DNA of 64,000 nt, from NCBI RefSeq assembly GCF_019236175.1, contig NZ_JAFAJM010000001.1, positions 124,001 to 188,000 of the forward strand, read 5' to 3'. The notes beneath the pieces were generated by a model. The model was not told where the DNA came from and searched no databases. It saw nothing but the letters and a program-made list of their open reading frames with translations. Of the stretch, positions 1 through 7,537 are shown piece by piece. The translations under genes and the position numbers were made by a program. Source of the DNA: Chryseobacterium sp. Its GTDB lineage: Bacteria > Bacteroidota > Bacteroidia > Flavobacteriales > Weeksellaceae. Positions within the stretch are counted from its first letter, which is position 1. Each line of letters opens with the position of its first letter.

Positions 1-191
1 TTAACAAAATCATCACCTGCAGCACCAGTATTCATTCCTGCAAATGAGGCGGTGGGTGCTGATGTTGTAAAATAAGACTGATCTCCATTATTGGTACCAT
101 GTCCGAAATATTGTATGGCTCCAACGGTAGTAGCTCCTGAGATAACTCCGACTACTGCAAATGGTAATAGTTTTTTTAAAGTACTCTTCAT
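1..191 (-). CDS. Do/HtrA-family periplasmic serine protease, N-terminal fragment (runs off left edge)
   Basis: Only the first 63 codons are in the window. The protein begins MKSTLKKLLPFAVVGVISGA, a membrane-spanning signal anchor or signal peptide, followed by a Gly/Asn/Ser-rich stretch and then GDDFVK, which I recognise as the entry to the protease domain of flavobacterial Do/HtrA (DegP/DegQ-like) proteins. The catalytic His/Asp/Ser and PDZ domains would lie beyond the left edge and cannot be checked. A TAnnTTTG-type box on the minus strand at 244-251 fits a promoter about 53 nt upstream of the start. The family degrades or refolds damaged envelope proteins. The assignment rests on recalled resemblance of a short N-terminus, so it is probable rather than certain. 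Confidence 0.7.
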   Translation of the reverse strand, partial: MKSTLKKLLPFAVVGVISGATTVGAIQYFGHGTNNGDQSYFTTSAPTASFAGMNTGAAGDDFV

Positions 192-531
192 TGTATATCT
201 TTCTTGTTTATTAATTAATTTCTTTTTTATGTTTTTGAGTAAACAAATTTAATGTTAAATAAGTAAGCAATTAGTATGCTATGTTTCACTTTTAACTAAA
301 ATTTAACGGGTATTATATCATTTTATATATTATGTCGTAATTGTGAACATTCATATTAACAAAAATTAAAAAATTCTTAAAGAGAATAATGCTTACCGGT
401 ATCTTCATACACCGATAAGAATAGCTATTGATGGGTTGTTATCAGATGAGCTCTTCGGCCTTATAAATATACTTAATTAAAAAATGATTACCTTTGCAAA
501 AATTATTTTTCTCACTTAAAACGTTTATAGC
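192..531. other. divergent intergenic region between the HtrA-like gene and trhO
   Basis: No gene is seen in this 340-nt AT-rich gap. It holds two outward-facing promoter boxes: CAAATTTA at 244-251 (TAAATTTG on the minus strand) for the protease gene and TACCTTTG at 489-496 for trhO. A weak hairpin, CTTACCGGT paired with ACCGATAAG with one mismatch, lies at 392-419. It has no following T tract, so I do not call it a terminator. Confidence 0.5.
489..496 (+). promoter_or_regulatory. -7 promoter box of trhO
   Basis: TACCTTTG matches the Bacteroidota -7 consensus TAnnTTTG and lies 36 nt before the trhO start codon. No clear TTG is seen at the -33 position, so this rests on the -7 element alone. 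Confidence 0.5.
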
Positions 532-1902
532 ATGCAACTGTATAACACCTTAAGCGCAGAAGAAAGAGCTCAACTTATTGAAGAAGCTGGTAAGGAACGC
601 CTTACATTGTCTTTCTATGCGTATGCCAAAATTGAAAATCCCCAACAATTTCGTGACGATTTATTTATAGCCTGGAATGCACTGGATGCACTTGGCCGTA
701 TTTATGTTGCCCATGAAGGAATTAATGCTCAGATGAGTGTTCCTGCTGATCAGTTTGAGGCTTTTCGGGATACGCTGGAAGTTTACGATTTTATGAAAGG
801 TATCCGTTTGAATGTAGCGGTAGACCAGGATAATTATTCGTTTTTAAAATTAACAATTAAGGTCAGAAATAAAATTGTTGCAGATGGTCTGAATGATGAT
901 ACTTTTGATGTGACCAACAAAGGGGTTCACTTAAGAGCCCAGGAGTTCAATGATATGCTCTCTGATCCTAACACCATTGTTGTTGATTTCAGAAATCACT
1001 ACGAAAGTGAAGTAGGCCATTTTGAAGGGGCTATTACTCCGGATGTGGAAAATTTCAGAGAAAGTTTACCAATTATCAATGACCAGTTACAGGATTTTAA
1101 AGAAGATAAAAACCTGTTGATGTATTGTACAGGTGGAATTCGTTGTGAAAAAGCCAGTGCTTATTTTAAACATCAGGGTTTTAAAAATGTTTTTCAGCTG
1201 GAAGGGGGAATTATAGAATATACCCGTCAGATTAAAGAAGAGGGAATAAAGAGCAAGTTTATTGGTAAAAATTTTGTATTTGACCACCGTTTAGGAGAAC
1301 GAATTACAGATGATATTATTTCACAATGCCACCAGTGTGGTAAACCTTGTGACAATCATACGAATTGTTCTAATGATGCCTGTCATTTATTATTTATCCA
1401 ATGTGATGAATGTAAAGCAGCCATGGAGAACTGTTGTTCTACGGAATGCCTTGAAACTATTCATCTTCCCTGGGACGAACAGGTGAAATTAAGAAAAGGA
1501 CTTCAGGTTGGAAATAAAGTTTTCAGAAAAGGAAAATCTGATGCTCTGAAGTTTAAGAACTCCGGAGATTTGTCTACTCAGACTTTAGGAAAGGCGGAAA
1601 CAAAAAATATCCGTCAGAAAATATCCGTTAAAAAAGTTTTAATTGGTAAAGCAGAGCATTATTATTCAAAATCAAAAATCGCACAGTTTTTAATTGAAAA
1701 TAAAGAGCTTTCATTGGGGGATAAAGTGCTGATTTCTGGGCCTACAACAGGAGAACAGGAAGTTGTCATTACTGAGATGTATGCTAACGGCGGACCTTGT
1801 GAAACAGCTAAAGCTGGCGATCAGATTACTTTTGAGCTTCCGTTCAGAGTTCGCTTGTCAGACAAATTATATAAAATTGTACAGCCTGCTGAAAATGCAT
1901 AA
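532..1902 (+). CDS. trhO: tRNA uridine-34 5-hydroxylase TrhO (rhodanese-domain, YceA family) with a C-terminal barrel extension
   Basis: 456 residues, about 100 longer than the E. coli enzyme. TrhO family proteins use O2 to make 5-hydroxyuridine at wobble position 34 of tRNAs. An N-terminal acylphosphatase-like half (about residues 1-120) is followed by a rhodanese domain with the active-site loop CTGGIRCEKA at Cys199, then a Cys-rich segment (about 265-310, several CxxC pairs). Residues about 365-452 form an extra module (KAEHYYSK..., GDKVLISGPTT, GDQITFELPFRVR) that resembles the EF-Tu domain II-like barrel found at the C-terminus of U32 peptidase-family proteins. It is followed after 49 nt by the folate gene. 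The core call is firm; the identity of the extension is by recalled motif only. Confidence 0.9.
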   Translation: MQLYNTLSAEERAQLIEEAGKERLTLSFYAYAKIENPQQFRDDLFIAWNALDALGRIYVAHEGINAQMSVPADQFEAFRDTLEVYDFMKGIRLNVAVDQDNYSFLKLTIKVRNKIVADGLNDDTFDVTNKGVHLRAQEFNDMLSDPNTIVVDFRNHYESEVGHFEGAITPDVENFRESLPIINDQLQDFKEDKNLLMYCTGGIRCEKASAYFKHQGFKNVFQLEGGIIEYTRQIKEEGIKSKFIGKNFVFDHRLGERITDDIISQCHQCGKPCDNHTNCSNDACHLLFIQCDECKAAMENCCSTECLETIHLPWDEQVKLRKGLQVGNKVFRKGKSDALKFKNSGDLSTQTLGKAETKNIRQKISVKKVLIGKAEHYYSKSKIAQFLIENKELSLGDKVLISGPTTGEQEVVITEMYANGGPCETAKAGDQITFELPFRVRLSDKLYKIVQPAENA

Positions 1903-1951
1903 TGTAGAAAAGCGGGTTTGATGAAAAATATTTCAGTTAAAAGAAACGCTT

Positions 1952-2527
1952 ATGTTAAAAGCTGAACTTAGAAAAAAATATATGCAAAAAAGAAAAGCCT
2001 TGTCTAGCGATGAGGCTTTCTTGTTATCTGAAGAGATTTTAGAACATTTCCTTACTTATTTCCGGCCTTATTCAGGGCAGAAGGTCCATATTTTTATTCC
2101 TATTGAGAAGTTTAATGAGGTGGATACCAAAATCTTTATTCAATATTTTTTGGCGCAGAATATCCGTGTATATGTGCCTAAAATAGTGGAGGGCCAATTA
2201 ATAAGTATTGAGGTGTTTGAAGATACCGTATTTGAACACAACAGCTGGGGAATTTCTGAACCTTTGTCCAATGTGGATTCCGGGGAAAATAATTTCCATT
2301 ATGTCATTACACCCTTATTGTATTGTGATGGAAAAGGGAATAGAGTAGGCTATGGGAAAGGTTTCTATGACGGTCTTTTTCAAAATATTTCTGCAGAGAC
2401 AAAAAAAATCGGAGTCAATTATTTTGACCCCGAAGAAAATATTGATGATGTCTGGGAAAATGATATTCCTTTAGACTATTTGGTAACTCCTGCAGACGTG
2501 CTGTCTTTCTTTAATGGTCTGGAATAA
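1952..2527 (+). CDS. 5-formyltetrahydrofolate cyclo-ligase
   Basis: 191 residues, normal family length. The enzyme (MTHFS, YgfA/FAU1 family) converts 5-formyl-THF to 5,10-methenyl-THF with ATP in the cytoplasm. The N-terminus MLKAELRKKYMQKRKALS and the hallmark GYGKGFYDG loop at residues 133-141, which binds nucleotide, are both present. It starts 49 nt after trhO on the same strand and may be co-transcribed with it. Its last 52 nt overlap the 3' end of the convergent lipoprotein gene on the minus strand, an unusual tail-to-tail coding overlap. Confidence 0.93.
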   Translation: MLKAELRKKYMQKRKALSSDEAFLLSEEILEHFLTYFRPYSGQKVHIFIPIEKFNEVDTKIFIQYFLAQNIRVYVPKIVEGQLISIEVFEDTVFEHNSWGISEPLSNVDSGENNFHYVITPLLYCDGKGNRVGYGKGFYDGLFQNISAETKKIGVNYFDPEENIDDVWENDIPLDYLVTPADVLSFFNGLE

Positions 2528-3054
2528 AAATCCAGAAAATAAAACTTAAATTCTTTTTTCAGTTTTGGGGTAGAGAGAAGAATATACTGAGCGTTTTTTT
2601 CAAAGCTTCCCAATGATTTATTCTTGCCGTCAAAATATTCCACATTGAATTTAGCATAATCTAAAGTGTCTTTTTTATAGAACTCTTTATATACATTGAG
2701 GTTATTTACTTTCACAGATCTTACTTTCATACTGTCCAGCTCCTTCAGAAGCCTCTTAAACGTTAAAGAGTCCGGTTTGTGGAAATAACTTTGCATCTGT
2801 GAATAGATGACAGTGTCGATTTCCGTATTTCTGTTTCCGGATAAATAAAGAGTGGAGAGATCCAGCAATTCCTGAACTTTTTGTTTTGTGATGGAATTAA
2901 TAGCCTGCATACTGTCCATCTGTACAGCAGGGTAGCTTTTGGTATTATTGCTGTTTCTGAGTTTTTCCAGATCACTTATTTCTGTTTTTTTATTGCAGGC
3001 AACAATTGCGAAAAGAAGGACTGCAAAAGCTAAAAAATTATTTATTTTTTTCAT
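2476..3054 (-). CDS. uncharacterised lipoprotein
   Basis: I place the start at the internal ATG at 3054, giving 192 residues. This begins with a lipoprotein signal (MKKINNFLAFAVLLFAIVAC) whose lipobox Cys is followed by NKKTE; a longer frame from 3096 would put 14 extra residues before the signal and is less likely. The body is Lys/Asp-rich with no recognised domain. The start overlaps the end of the upstream membrane-protein gene by 17 nt, so the two are probably translationally coupled, and the 3' end overlaps the formyl-THF cyclo-ligase gene on the other strand. Function unknown; it may be a periplasmic partner of the upstream protein. Confidence 0.75.
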   Translation of the reverse strand: MKKINNFLAFAVLLFAIVACNKKTEISDLEKLRNSNNTKSYPAVQMDSMQAINSITKQKVQELLDLSTLYLSGNRNTEIDTVIYSQMQSYFHKPDSLTFKRLLKELDSMKVRSVKVNNLNVYKEFYKKDTLDYAKFNVEYFDGKNKSLGSFEKNAQYILLSTPKLKKEFKFYFLDFYSRPLKKDSTSAGVTK

Positions 3055-4219
3055 CTGTGGTTGCGATTTTAAATTTGATAGATATGATTTTACCATTGGT
3101 GTCCTTTTTCATTTCTATTACATTCAGATTTTTTAATGATGTAGTAGGGGTCGTTACCAGGGTGATGTATTTTTGTTTATCCAGTCTTTCTATACCATAA
3201 GTGTCATTGTCATAGACCTGGTAAATGATAGCATTATTGCTGATTAAGTTTTCTAATTGATTCCTTTTTTGTTTGATCAGAGCTACCTGCTCTTCCGGAT
3301 TGCCTCCTTTAATATCTTTAATAGAGAAGTAGTAGGCTGCCATCTTATAATCATCCGGTTTAAGTTCTATTTTCTCTTCTTCAGGGGCGTTTTCCAGGTT
3401 TCTGTTAACATCCAGAGGTTCATAGAAAGGAGCTGTAATACGCATCTTCAGATTTTTGTCCTTAGTTGAGTAGAAAAAGCATTCCCCGGGTTTGATTTTA
3501 TACATAATCGGAGACTCGTTTTCCTTCATGACCATAATATCCAGTGTGTTGATGACATTAACACCTCTGTCTTTATCAATGAAACAATATTTATAAGTCT
3601 TTGAGAAAAGTACATCTTTAAATCCCAGAATACCGGTGATGGCTATCAGCACGGAAGTAACAAGAGCCCAGGCATTCTTTTTTACGAAATTTTTCTTTTT
3701 AATTTCAGATGATTTTTCAGGTTCAGTTGAAATTGTCGGATTTGTTTTAACTTGCTGATTGTCAGTATTTGATTTTTGTAAATCAATGTTTTCGAGAGCT
3801 TTTTGCTCTGCATATTTGACCGTGTTTTCAGTTTTTGGGAGTTCAGGGGCAGAAGCAACCGTTTTCTCAAGTTCACTAATTTCATCTTCTTCTACATCTT
3901 CATTCTCCTGTAATAATTCTCCTGCAAAAAGATGCTGTTTTTTGAATTCGTACCAAGAGTCATAACCCGCATAAATACTCAATAAATTGAGCATATCGAT
4001 TCTGGGTAATTTAGTGACCGGTGATGTTTTGAAATAGGTATAAAATGACTTTTCACTGATGTTTCCTTTTGCTTTTTTGCGAAGGTCTTCCTGAAAATAT
4101 ATAATATCTATACCCTTCCATTTTGAAATATCATCATAGGAAGGGGTGTATTCTTTTAAATATTGACCCTGAACGTCCTTTTTTAGCTGTTCAAAGTGTA
4201 GTAGATCTAAATCTGTCAA
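3038..4219 (-). CDS. single-pass membrane protein with cytoplasmic helical N-domain, putative signalling protein
   Basis: 393 residues. The N-terminal ~100 residues are helical and contain SFYTYFKTSP then LPRIDMLNLLSIYAGYDSW, a pattern I have seen in Bacteroidota regulatory proteins and which may be a degenerate helix-turn-helix module. A charged linker (about 100-180) leads to one membrane segment (183-200), then a ~190-residue C-terminal domain presumably in the periplasm. This gives the layout of a membrane-anchored one-component sensor, but no family name can be assigned. It is transcribed with the lipoprotein gene that overlaps its end. A box CAAAGGTA at 4280-4287 (TACCTTTG on the minus strand) is a good -7 element. 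Confidence 0.7.
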   Translation of the reverse strand: MTDLDLLHFEQLKKDVQGQYLKEYTPSYDDISKWKGIDIIYFQEDLRKKAKGNISEKSFYTYFKTSPVTKLPRIDMLNLLSIYAGYDSWYEFKKQHLFAGELLQENEDVEEDEISELEKTVASAPELPKTENTVKYAEQKALENIDLQKSNTDNQQVKTNPTISTEPEKSSEIKKKNFVKKNAWALVTSVLIAITGILGFKDVLFSKTYKYCFIDKDRGVNVINTLDIMVMKENESPIMYKIKPGECFFYSTKDKNLKMRITAPFYEPLDVNRNLENAPEEEKIELKPDDYKMAAYYFSIKDIKGGNPEEQVALIKQKRNQLENLISNNAIIYQVYDNDTYGIERLDKQKYITLVTTPTTSLKNLNVIEMKKDTNGKIISIKFKIATTDEKNK

Positions 4220-4279
4220 TTTTTTTAAAAATAATTAAATTGTTGATTATCAGCTATGTTTTTTTGTAAAACTATTTTA

Positions 4280-4287
4280 CAAAGGTA
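4280..4287 (-). promoter_or_regulatory. -7 promoter box for the membrane protein gene
   Basis: Read on the minus strand it is TACCTTTG, an exact TAnnTTTG match about 61 nt upstream of the start at 4219. Confidence 0.5.
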
Positions 4288-4325
4288 TTACAATTATTTT
4301 TCATAGACAAACTTTCTAACTGCTC

Positions 4326-4333
4326 TACCTTTG
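4326..4333 (+). promoter_or_regulatory. -7 promoter box for the Ala-rich lipoprotein gene
   Basis: TACCTTTG, an exact TAnnTTTG match 71 nt before the start codon at 4404. Together with 4280-4287 it defines a divergent promoter pair. Confidence 0.5.
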
Positions 4334-4403
4334 TCTTGTTCAAATAACAGAACAGAAGAAAAATTTTATAAAACAATATTAACAAAATTAAATTTAATTT
4401 ATT

Positions 4404-4742
4404 ATGAAAAAGTCATTATTCGTAGCTGCTATCGCTGCAATCTCTTTAGTTGCTTGTAAAAAAACTGAAGCTACTTCTACTGAAGGTGCTACTGATTCAG
4501 CTGCTGTAACTGCTGATTCTGCTGCTGTTGTAGTTGATTCTGCTGCTAAAGTTGTTGATTCTGCTGCTACTACTGCTGTAGGTGCTGCTAAAGATGCTGC
4601 TGCTGCTACTACTGCTGCTGGAGCTGAAGTTGCTAAAGATGCTGCTAAAGGAGCTGCTGATGCTGCTAAAGGAGCTGCTGACGCTGCTAAAGGAGCTGCT
4701 GATGCTGCTAAAGACGCTACTAAAGAAGCTGCTAAGAAATAA
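4404..4742 (+). CDS. small Ala/Lys/Asp-rich repeat lipoprotein
   Basis: 112 residues. A lipoprotein signal ends at Cys18 (AISLVAC-KK). The mature part is almost entirely Ala, Asp, Lys, Ser, Thr and Val: first a run of DSAA-containing units, then three exact GAADAAK heptads (about residues 83-103) ending in DATKEAAKK. Composition and periodicity predict an amphipathic, highly soluble helix like LEA-type or coiled-coil proteins. The heptads are encoded by three 21-bp tandem repeats. Role unknown; a stress- or envelope-protective lipoprotein is conceivable. It is a monocistronic unit with its own promoter box and a strong terminator. Confidence 0.8.
   Translation: MKKSLFVAAIAAISLVACKKTEATSTEGATDSAAVTADSAAVVVDSAAKVVDSAATTAVGAAKDAAAATTAAGAEVAKDAAKGAADAAKGAADAAKGAADAAKDATKEAAKK
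4641..4703 (+). repeat. three tandem 21-bp coding repeats
   Basis: The unit GCTGCTAAAGGAGCTGCTGA(T/C) occurs three times in a row at 4641, 4662 and 4683, differing only in the last base. It encodes AAKGAAD and keeps the reading frame, so copy number may vary between strains without breaking the gene. Confidence 0.85.
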
Positions 4743-4769
4743 TTTTAGCTTACGCTTAAAAATAAAAGG

Positions 4770-4799
4770 ACCGTTTCACCCAGTGAAACGGTTTTTTTA
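4770..4799 (+). terminator. rho-independent terminator
   Basis: A perfect 10-bp stem ACCGTTTCAC / GTGAAACGGT with a 3-nt loop is followed by a T run. It lies 28 nt after the stop of the Ala-rich lipoprotein gene. Confidence 0.9.
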
Positions 4800-4874
4800 T
4801 GCTTTACAGCCGGCAGTGATCTTAGTCTGAAATAAAGTTGCTTCAAAAAGACATGAGGCTGCTGGTGGTATCGT

Positions 4875-5642
4875 TTATCCTTTTCTTTGCTTTAATGATT
4901 CATAGCAGGTAATGGCCACGGCATTACTCAGGTTTAGAGAATCTATACTTCCAGCCATCGGAATCAGGGTGTTTTTTCCTTTCCCTATCCAGAATTCACT
5001 TAATCCCGAATGTTCTGTTCCGAACAAAACAGCAGAACGCCGGGTGAAATCTCTTTTATAAAGATCTTCCGCAGTTTCATCCATAAGGGTGGTATATATA
5101 TTGAATTTATTTTTCTGAAGAAATTCCAGTGTTTCTTCGTTTTCTGCCTGATAAACTTCCATTCCGAAAAGACAACCCACACTGGAACGGATTACATTAG
5201 GGTTATAAAAATCCGTTTTTCCGTCGGCGACAATAAGGGCATCAATTCCAAATGCTTCACAGCTTCTTAAGATCGCTCCTAAATTACCGGGTTTTTCGAC
5301 TCCTTCCACAATAATAACCGTAGCATTTTCCTTAGGGATAAATGAAGATAAAGGAGTTTCCTTAGCCTGATATATCCCGATAATCCCTTCAGAACTGCCT
5401 CGGTAAGCTATTTTTTCATATATTTTCTCACTTACATAATGGATTTTCCCTTCAGGGAGCTTTCCTGTAAAGATATTTTCAGAAATAAAGTACTCCAGAG
5501 GCTCAAAATGATACCGGGCAGCTCTTTCATTCTCCTGTTGCCCTTCTACAACAAATACGTTTGATTTTTTACGGAATCGGTTGTCAGTAAGAAGTTTAGT
5601 GACATTTTTTATTTTATCGTTTTGAAAGCTTTCTATCAACAT
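4875..5642 (-). CDS. SpoU/TrmH-family RNA 2'-O-methyltransferase
   Basis: 255 residues. SPOUT-fold enzymes of this family methylate ribose 2'-OH in rRNA or tRNA using S-adenosylmethionine. The N-terminal ~90 residues are the substrate-binding part; the catalytic domain has the three usual motifs: KPGNLGAILRSCEAFG (residues ~118-132, with Asn120 and Arg126), FGTEHSGLS, and IPMAGSIDSLNLSNAVAI near the C-terminus, which forms the knot and binds SAM. Closest in style to the RlmB/TrmH group, but the target nucleotide cannot be read from sequence. It is the downstream neighbour of the CPBP protease gene with only 20 nt between them, so they may be one transcript. Confidence 0.9.
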   Translation of the reverse strand: MLIESFQNDKIKNVTKLLTDNRFRKKSNVFVVEGQQENERAARYHFEPLEYFISENIFTGKLPEGKIHYVSEKIYEKIAYRGSSEGIIGIYQAKETPLSSFIPKENATVIIVEGVEKPGNLGAILRSCEAFGIDALIVADGKTDFYNPNVIRSSVGCLFGMEVYQAENEETLEFLQKNKFNIYTTLMDETAEDLYKRDFTRRSAVLFGTEHSGLSEFWIGKGKNTLIPMAGSIDSLNLSNAVAITCYESLKQRKG

Positions 5643-5662
5643 TCCGCAAAATTATGCAAAAT

Positions 5663-6463
5663 TTATGATTGTATTTGCCTGGTTTTTATAAAAAGGTTTT
5701 TCCTGGTAATCTGAAAGGGTTTATTTTTTCTTTTTTTATCATACACCGTTAAGGTAACAATCAATACAAGTGAAATAAGTTTATATAGGTTGCCGTATAG
5801 ATTTCCCGAAACATTGTCTGAAACATTAAAAAGTTCCCAATAGAGGTTCATAAAGAAATGGATGAATATGGCTGTCCAGATATTGAATTCCTGTTCAGAA
5901 TATACCCATGCAAAAAATACAGAGCCTAAGAATGTGATCGCAAAGATTTCTGTAAGTTCCATTATATCACGGCTCTGATACAAATGAACCTGAGCAAATA
6001 ATAAAGATCCTAATACCACGGAAGATAAGAATCCCAGCCTGCTGAATCTGAATAAAATTCCGATCAGATATGCTCTGAAGATAAGTTCTTCAAAAAAAGC
6101 AGAAGAAATGGTATTGATGAATAAGGATTCAAAATCTATTTTGGAAATCAGACGAAAATGAATCATATATCCTGTGATCATGGGAAGAGTTCCTGCAAAT
6201 GCCAGTATGAGTCCTTTTATTAAGGAATTGTTTAAAGAAAACAGATCAAAAATATTTCTTTCAGGAAATAAAATTTTTAAAGCAATGATCAATGGAATTA
6301 AAGTAACGGAATAGGCGATAACATGGGCTGCAGCTTTGCTGTGAAATACCGTTTTTGAAAAATTCTGAATGCTTCTGAAACAGAAGAGATCAAAGAAGTA
6401 ATAGATCAAAAATCCAAAGATGAAAATTGAAAAAAAGAGGATGGGTTTGCTTGATTTAGTCAT
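5663..6463 (-). CDS. CPBP-family intramembrane metalloprotease
   Basis: 266 residues with about seven to eight hydrophobic segments. The CPBP (CAAX prenyl protease/bacteriocin-processing) signature is complete: FFEELIFRAYL with Glu125, Glu126 and Arg130, a second motif AQVHL with His160, and a third HFFMNLYW motif near the C-terminus. These residues line the membrane-embedded metal site. Substrates of bacterial members are mostly unknown. It sits just upstream of the methyltransferase gene and just downstream of a LytTR-type regulator on the same strand. Confidence 0.88.
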   Translation of the reverse strand: MTKSSKPILFFSIFIFGFLIYYFFDLFCFRSIQNFSKTVFHSKAAAHVIAYSVTLIPLIIALKILFPERNIFDLFSLNNSLIKGLILAFAGTLPMITGYMIHFRLISKIDFESLFINTISSAFFEELIFRAYLIGILFRFSRLGFLSSVVLGSLLFAQVHLYQSRDIMELTEIFAITFLGSVFFAWVYSEQEFNIWTAIFIHFFMNLYWELFNVSDNVSGNLYGNLYKLISLVLIVTLTVYDKKRKNKPFQITRKNLFIKTRQIQS

Positions 6464-6544
6464 TTTTCAACAAAAATGCGACTTTAAGAATAAGCTGTCA
6501 AATAGAAGTGATGAATGACAAAAAATAGTGACCGGTGACAAATT

Positions 6545-7393
6545 TTATTTCCTGTATTGTTTTAATTCAGGGATAATTGTCGAAATGAAACTTCGGGAAA
6601 CCGGCACTTCAATATCATTTTCAGGTAACGTCAGTCTGTAGCCCTGCGCATTTCCTTTACTATGAATTACCTTGTTTAAATTAACAATATAAGAGCGGTG
6701 ACATTTTTTGATAGCAGGGGATTCAATCTGATCCAGAAGATTTGCAAGGCTGATTCTGATCATATGTTTTTTTATAGTCTGATTTTCTGAAAAGAAAAGT
6801 ATGCAATAGTTTTCCATAGATTGGGCATAAAGAAAACAATCTTCAGGGATGCTTAATTTTTCATTACCAGCGGAAATAATAACCTGTCTGCTTTCAATGA
6901 CGGTTGTTTTACCGGAAAGTGGCTGCGGAATATCTTCAGCGGTTTTTTTATGTAGAGTTTTTAAATAAATATATCGTGACAATACATAAATAACAGAAAC
7001 CGGAATGCCTATTGCCAGACAATAAAACAGCATATAAAAATAGTTTTCAAAACTTAATTTTACATGACTTAAACAGAGCGTATTATAAAAGTATGCTCCA
7101 ACAGAACCTAACAATAAAACCGTCCATATTTTTACAAGTTCTGAACCAAGATTCCAATTGCTGAATGAGCTTACCATAACATTTATAATAAGAAAAGCAG
7201 TACTGAAAATAATAGTATAGGGGAATAACAGCAGATATTTATAAGGATGCTGAAAGCTTTCGGTTCCAAAAGGCTGAAGACTGATCAGCATGAGATAAAT
7301 TAAAATTCCGGCAGAAAATGAAGATAGTGAAATCTCTTTAAGAGATTCAGATTTCGGATAGGAATAGGAAGTAAAGGAGAATAAATTAGTCAT
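6545..7393 (-). CDS. membrane-linked LytTR-family transcriptional regulator
   Basis: 282 residues. Four hydrophobic segments fill about residues 25-150; the C-terminal ~110 residues are a LytTR DNA-binding domain (FLYAQSMENYCILFF, IRISLANLLDQ, KKCHRSYIVNLNKV, VPVSRSFIS). LytTR domains bind DNA through a beta-fold; coupling it to a membrane domain rather than a receiver suggests direct sensing of a membrane signal or tethering. It is 81 nt upstream of the CPBP gene. The regulon is not apparent. Confidence 0.88.
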   Translation of the reverse strand: MTNLFSFTSYSYPKSESLKEISLSSFSAGILIYLMLISLQPFGTESFQHPYKYLLLFPYTIIFSTAFLIINVMVSSFSNWNLGSELVKIWTVLLLGSVGAYFYNTLCLSHVKLSFENYFYMLFYCLAIGIPVSVIYVLSRYIYLKTLHKKTAEDIPQPLSGKTTVIESRQVIISAGNEKLSIPEDCFLYAQSMENYCILFFSENQTIKKHMIRISLANLLDQIESPAIKKCHRSYIVNLNKVIHSKGNAQGYRLTLPENDIEVPVSRSFISTIIPELKQYRK

Positions 7394-7537
7394 TTTGCGG
7401 TTTTTTAAATATTTTAATCTTCTTTATCAATAGCTCTCATCTATTATTTGAAAAGTCTTATGACTGTTTTTGTAAAAGTAAGTAAAATTTGTAACCGAAA
7501 ACTGAAAGATGGATGTTTTAATTTTTAGAGTGGCAGC

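Noticed and set aside
4582-4830. Leu-rich open frame over the Ala-rich lipoprotein gene
   Set aside because: It is the shifted reading of the GCT/AAA repeats; the in-frame lipoprotein has a signal, promoter and terminator.
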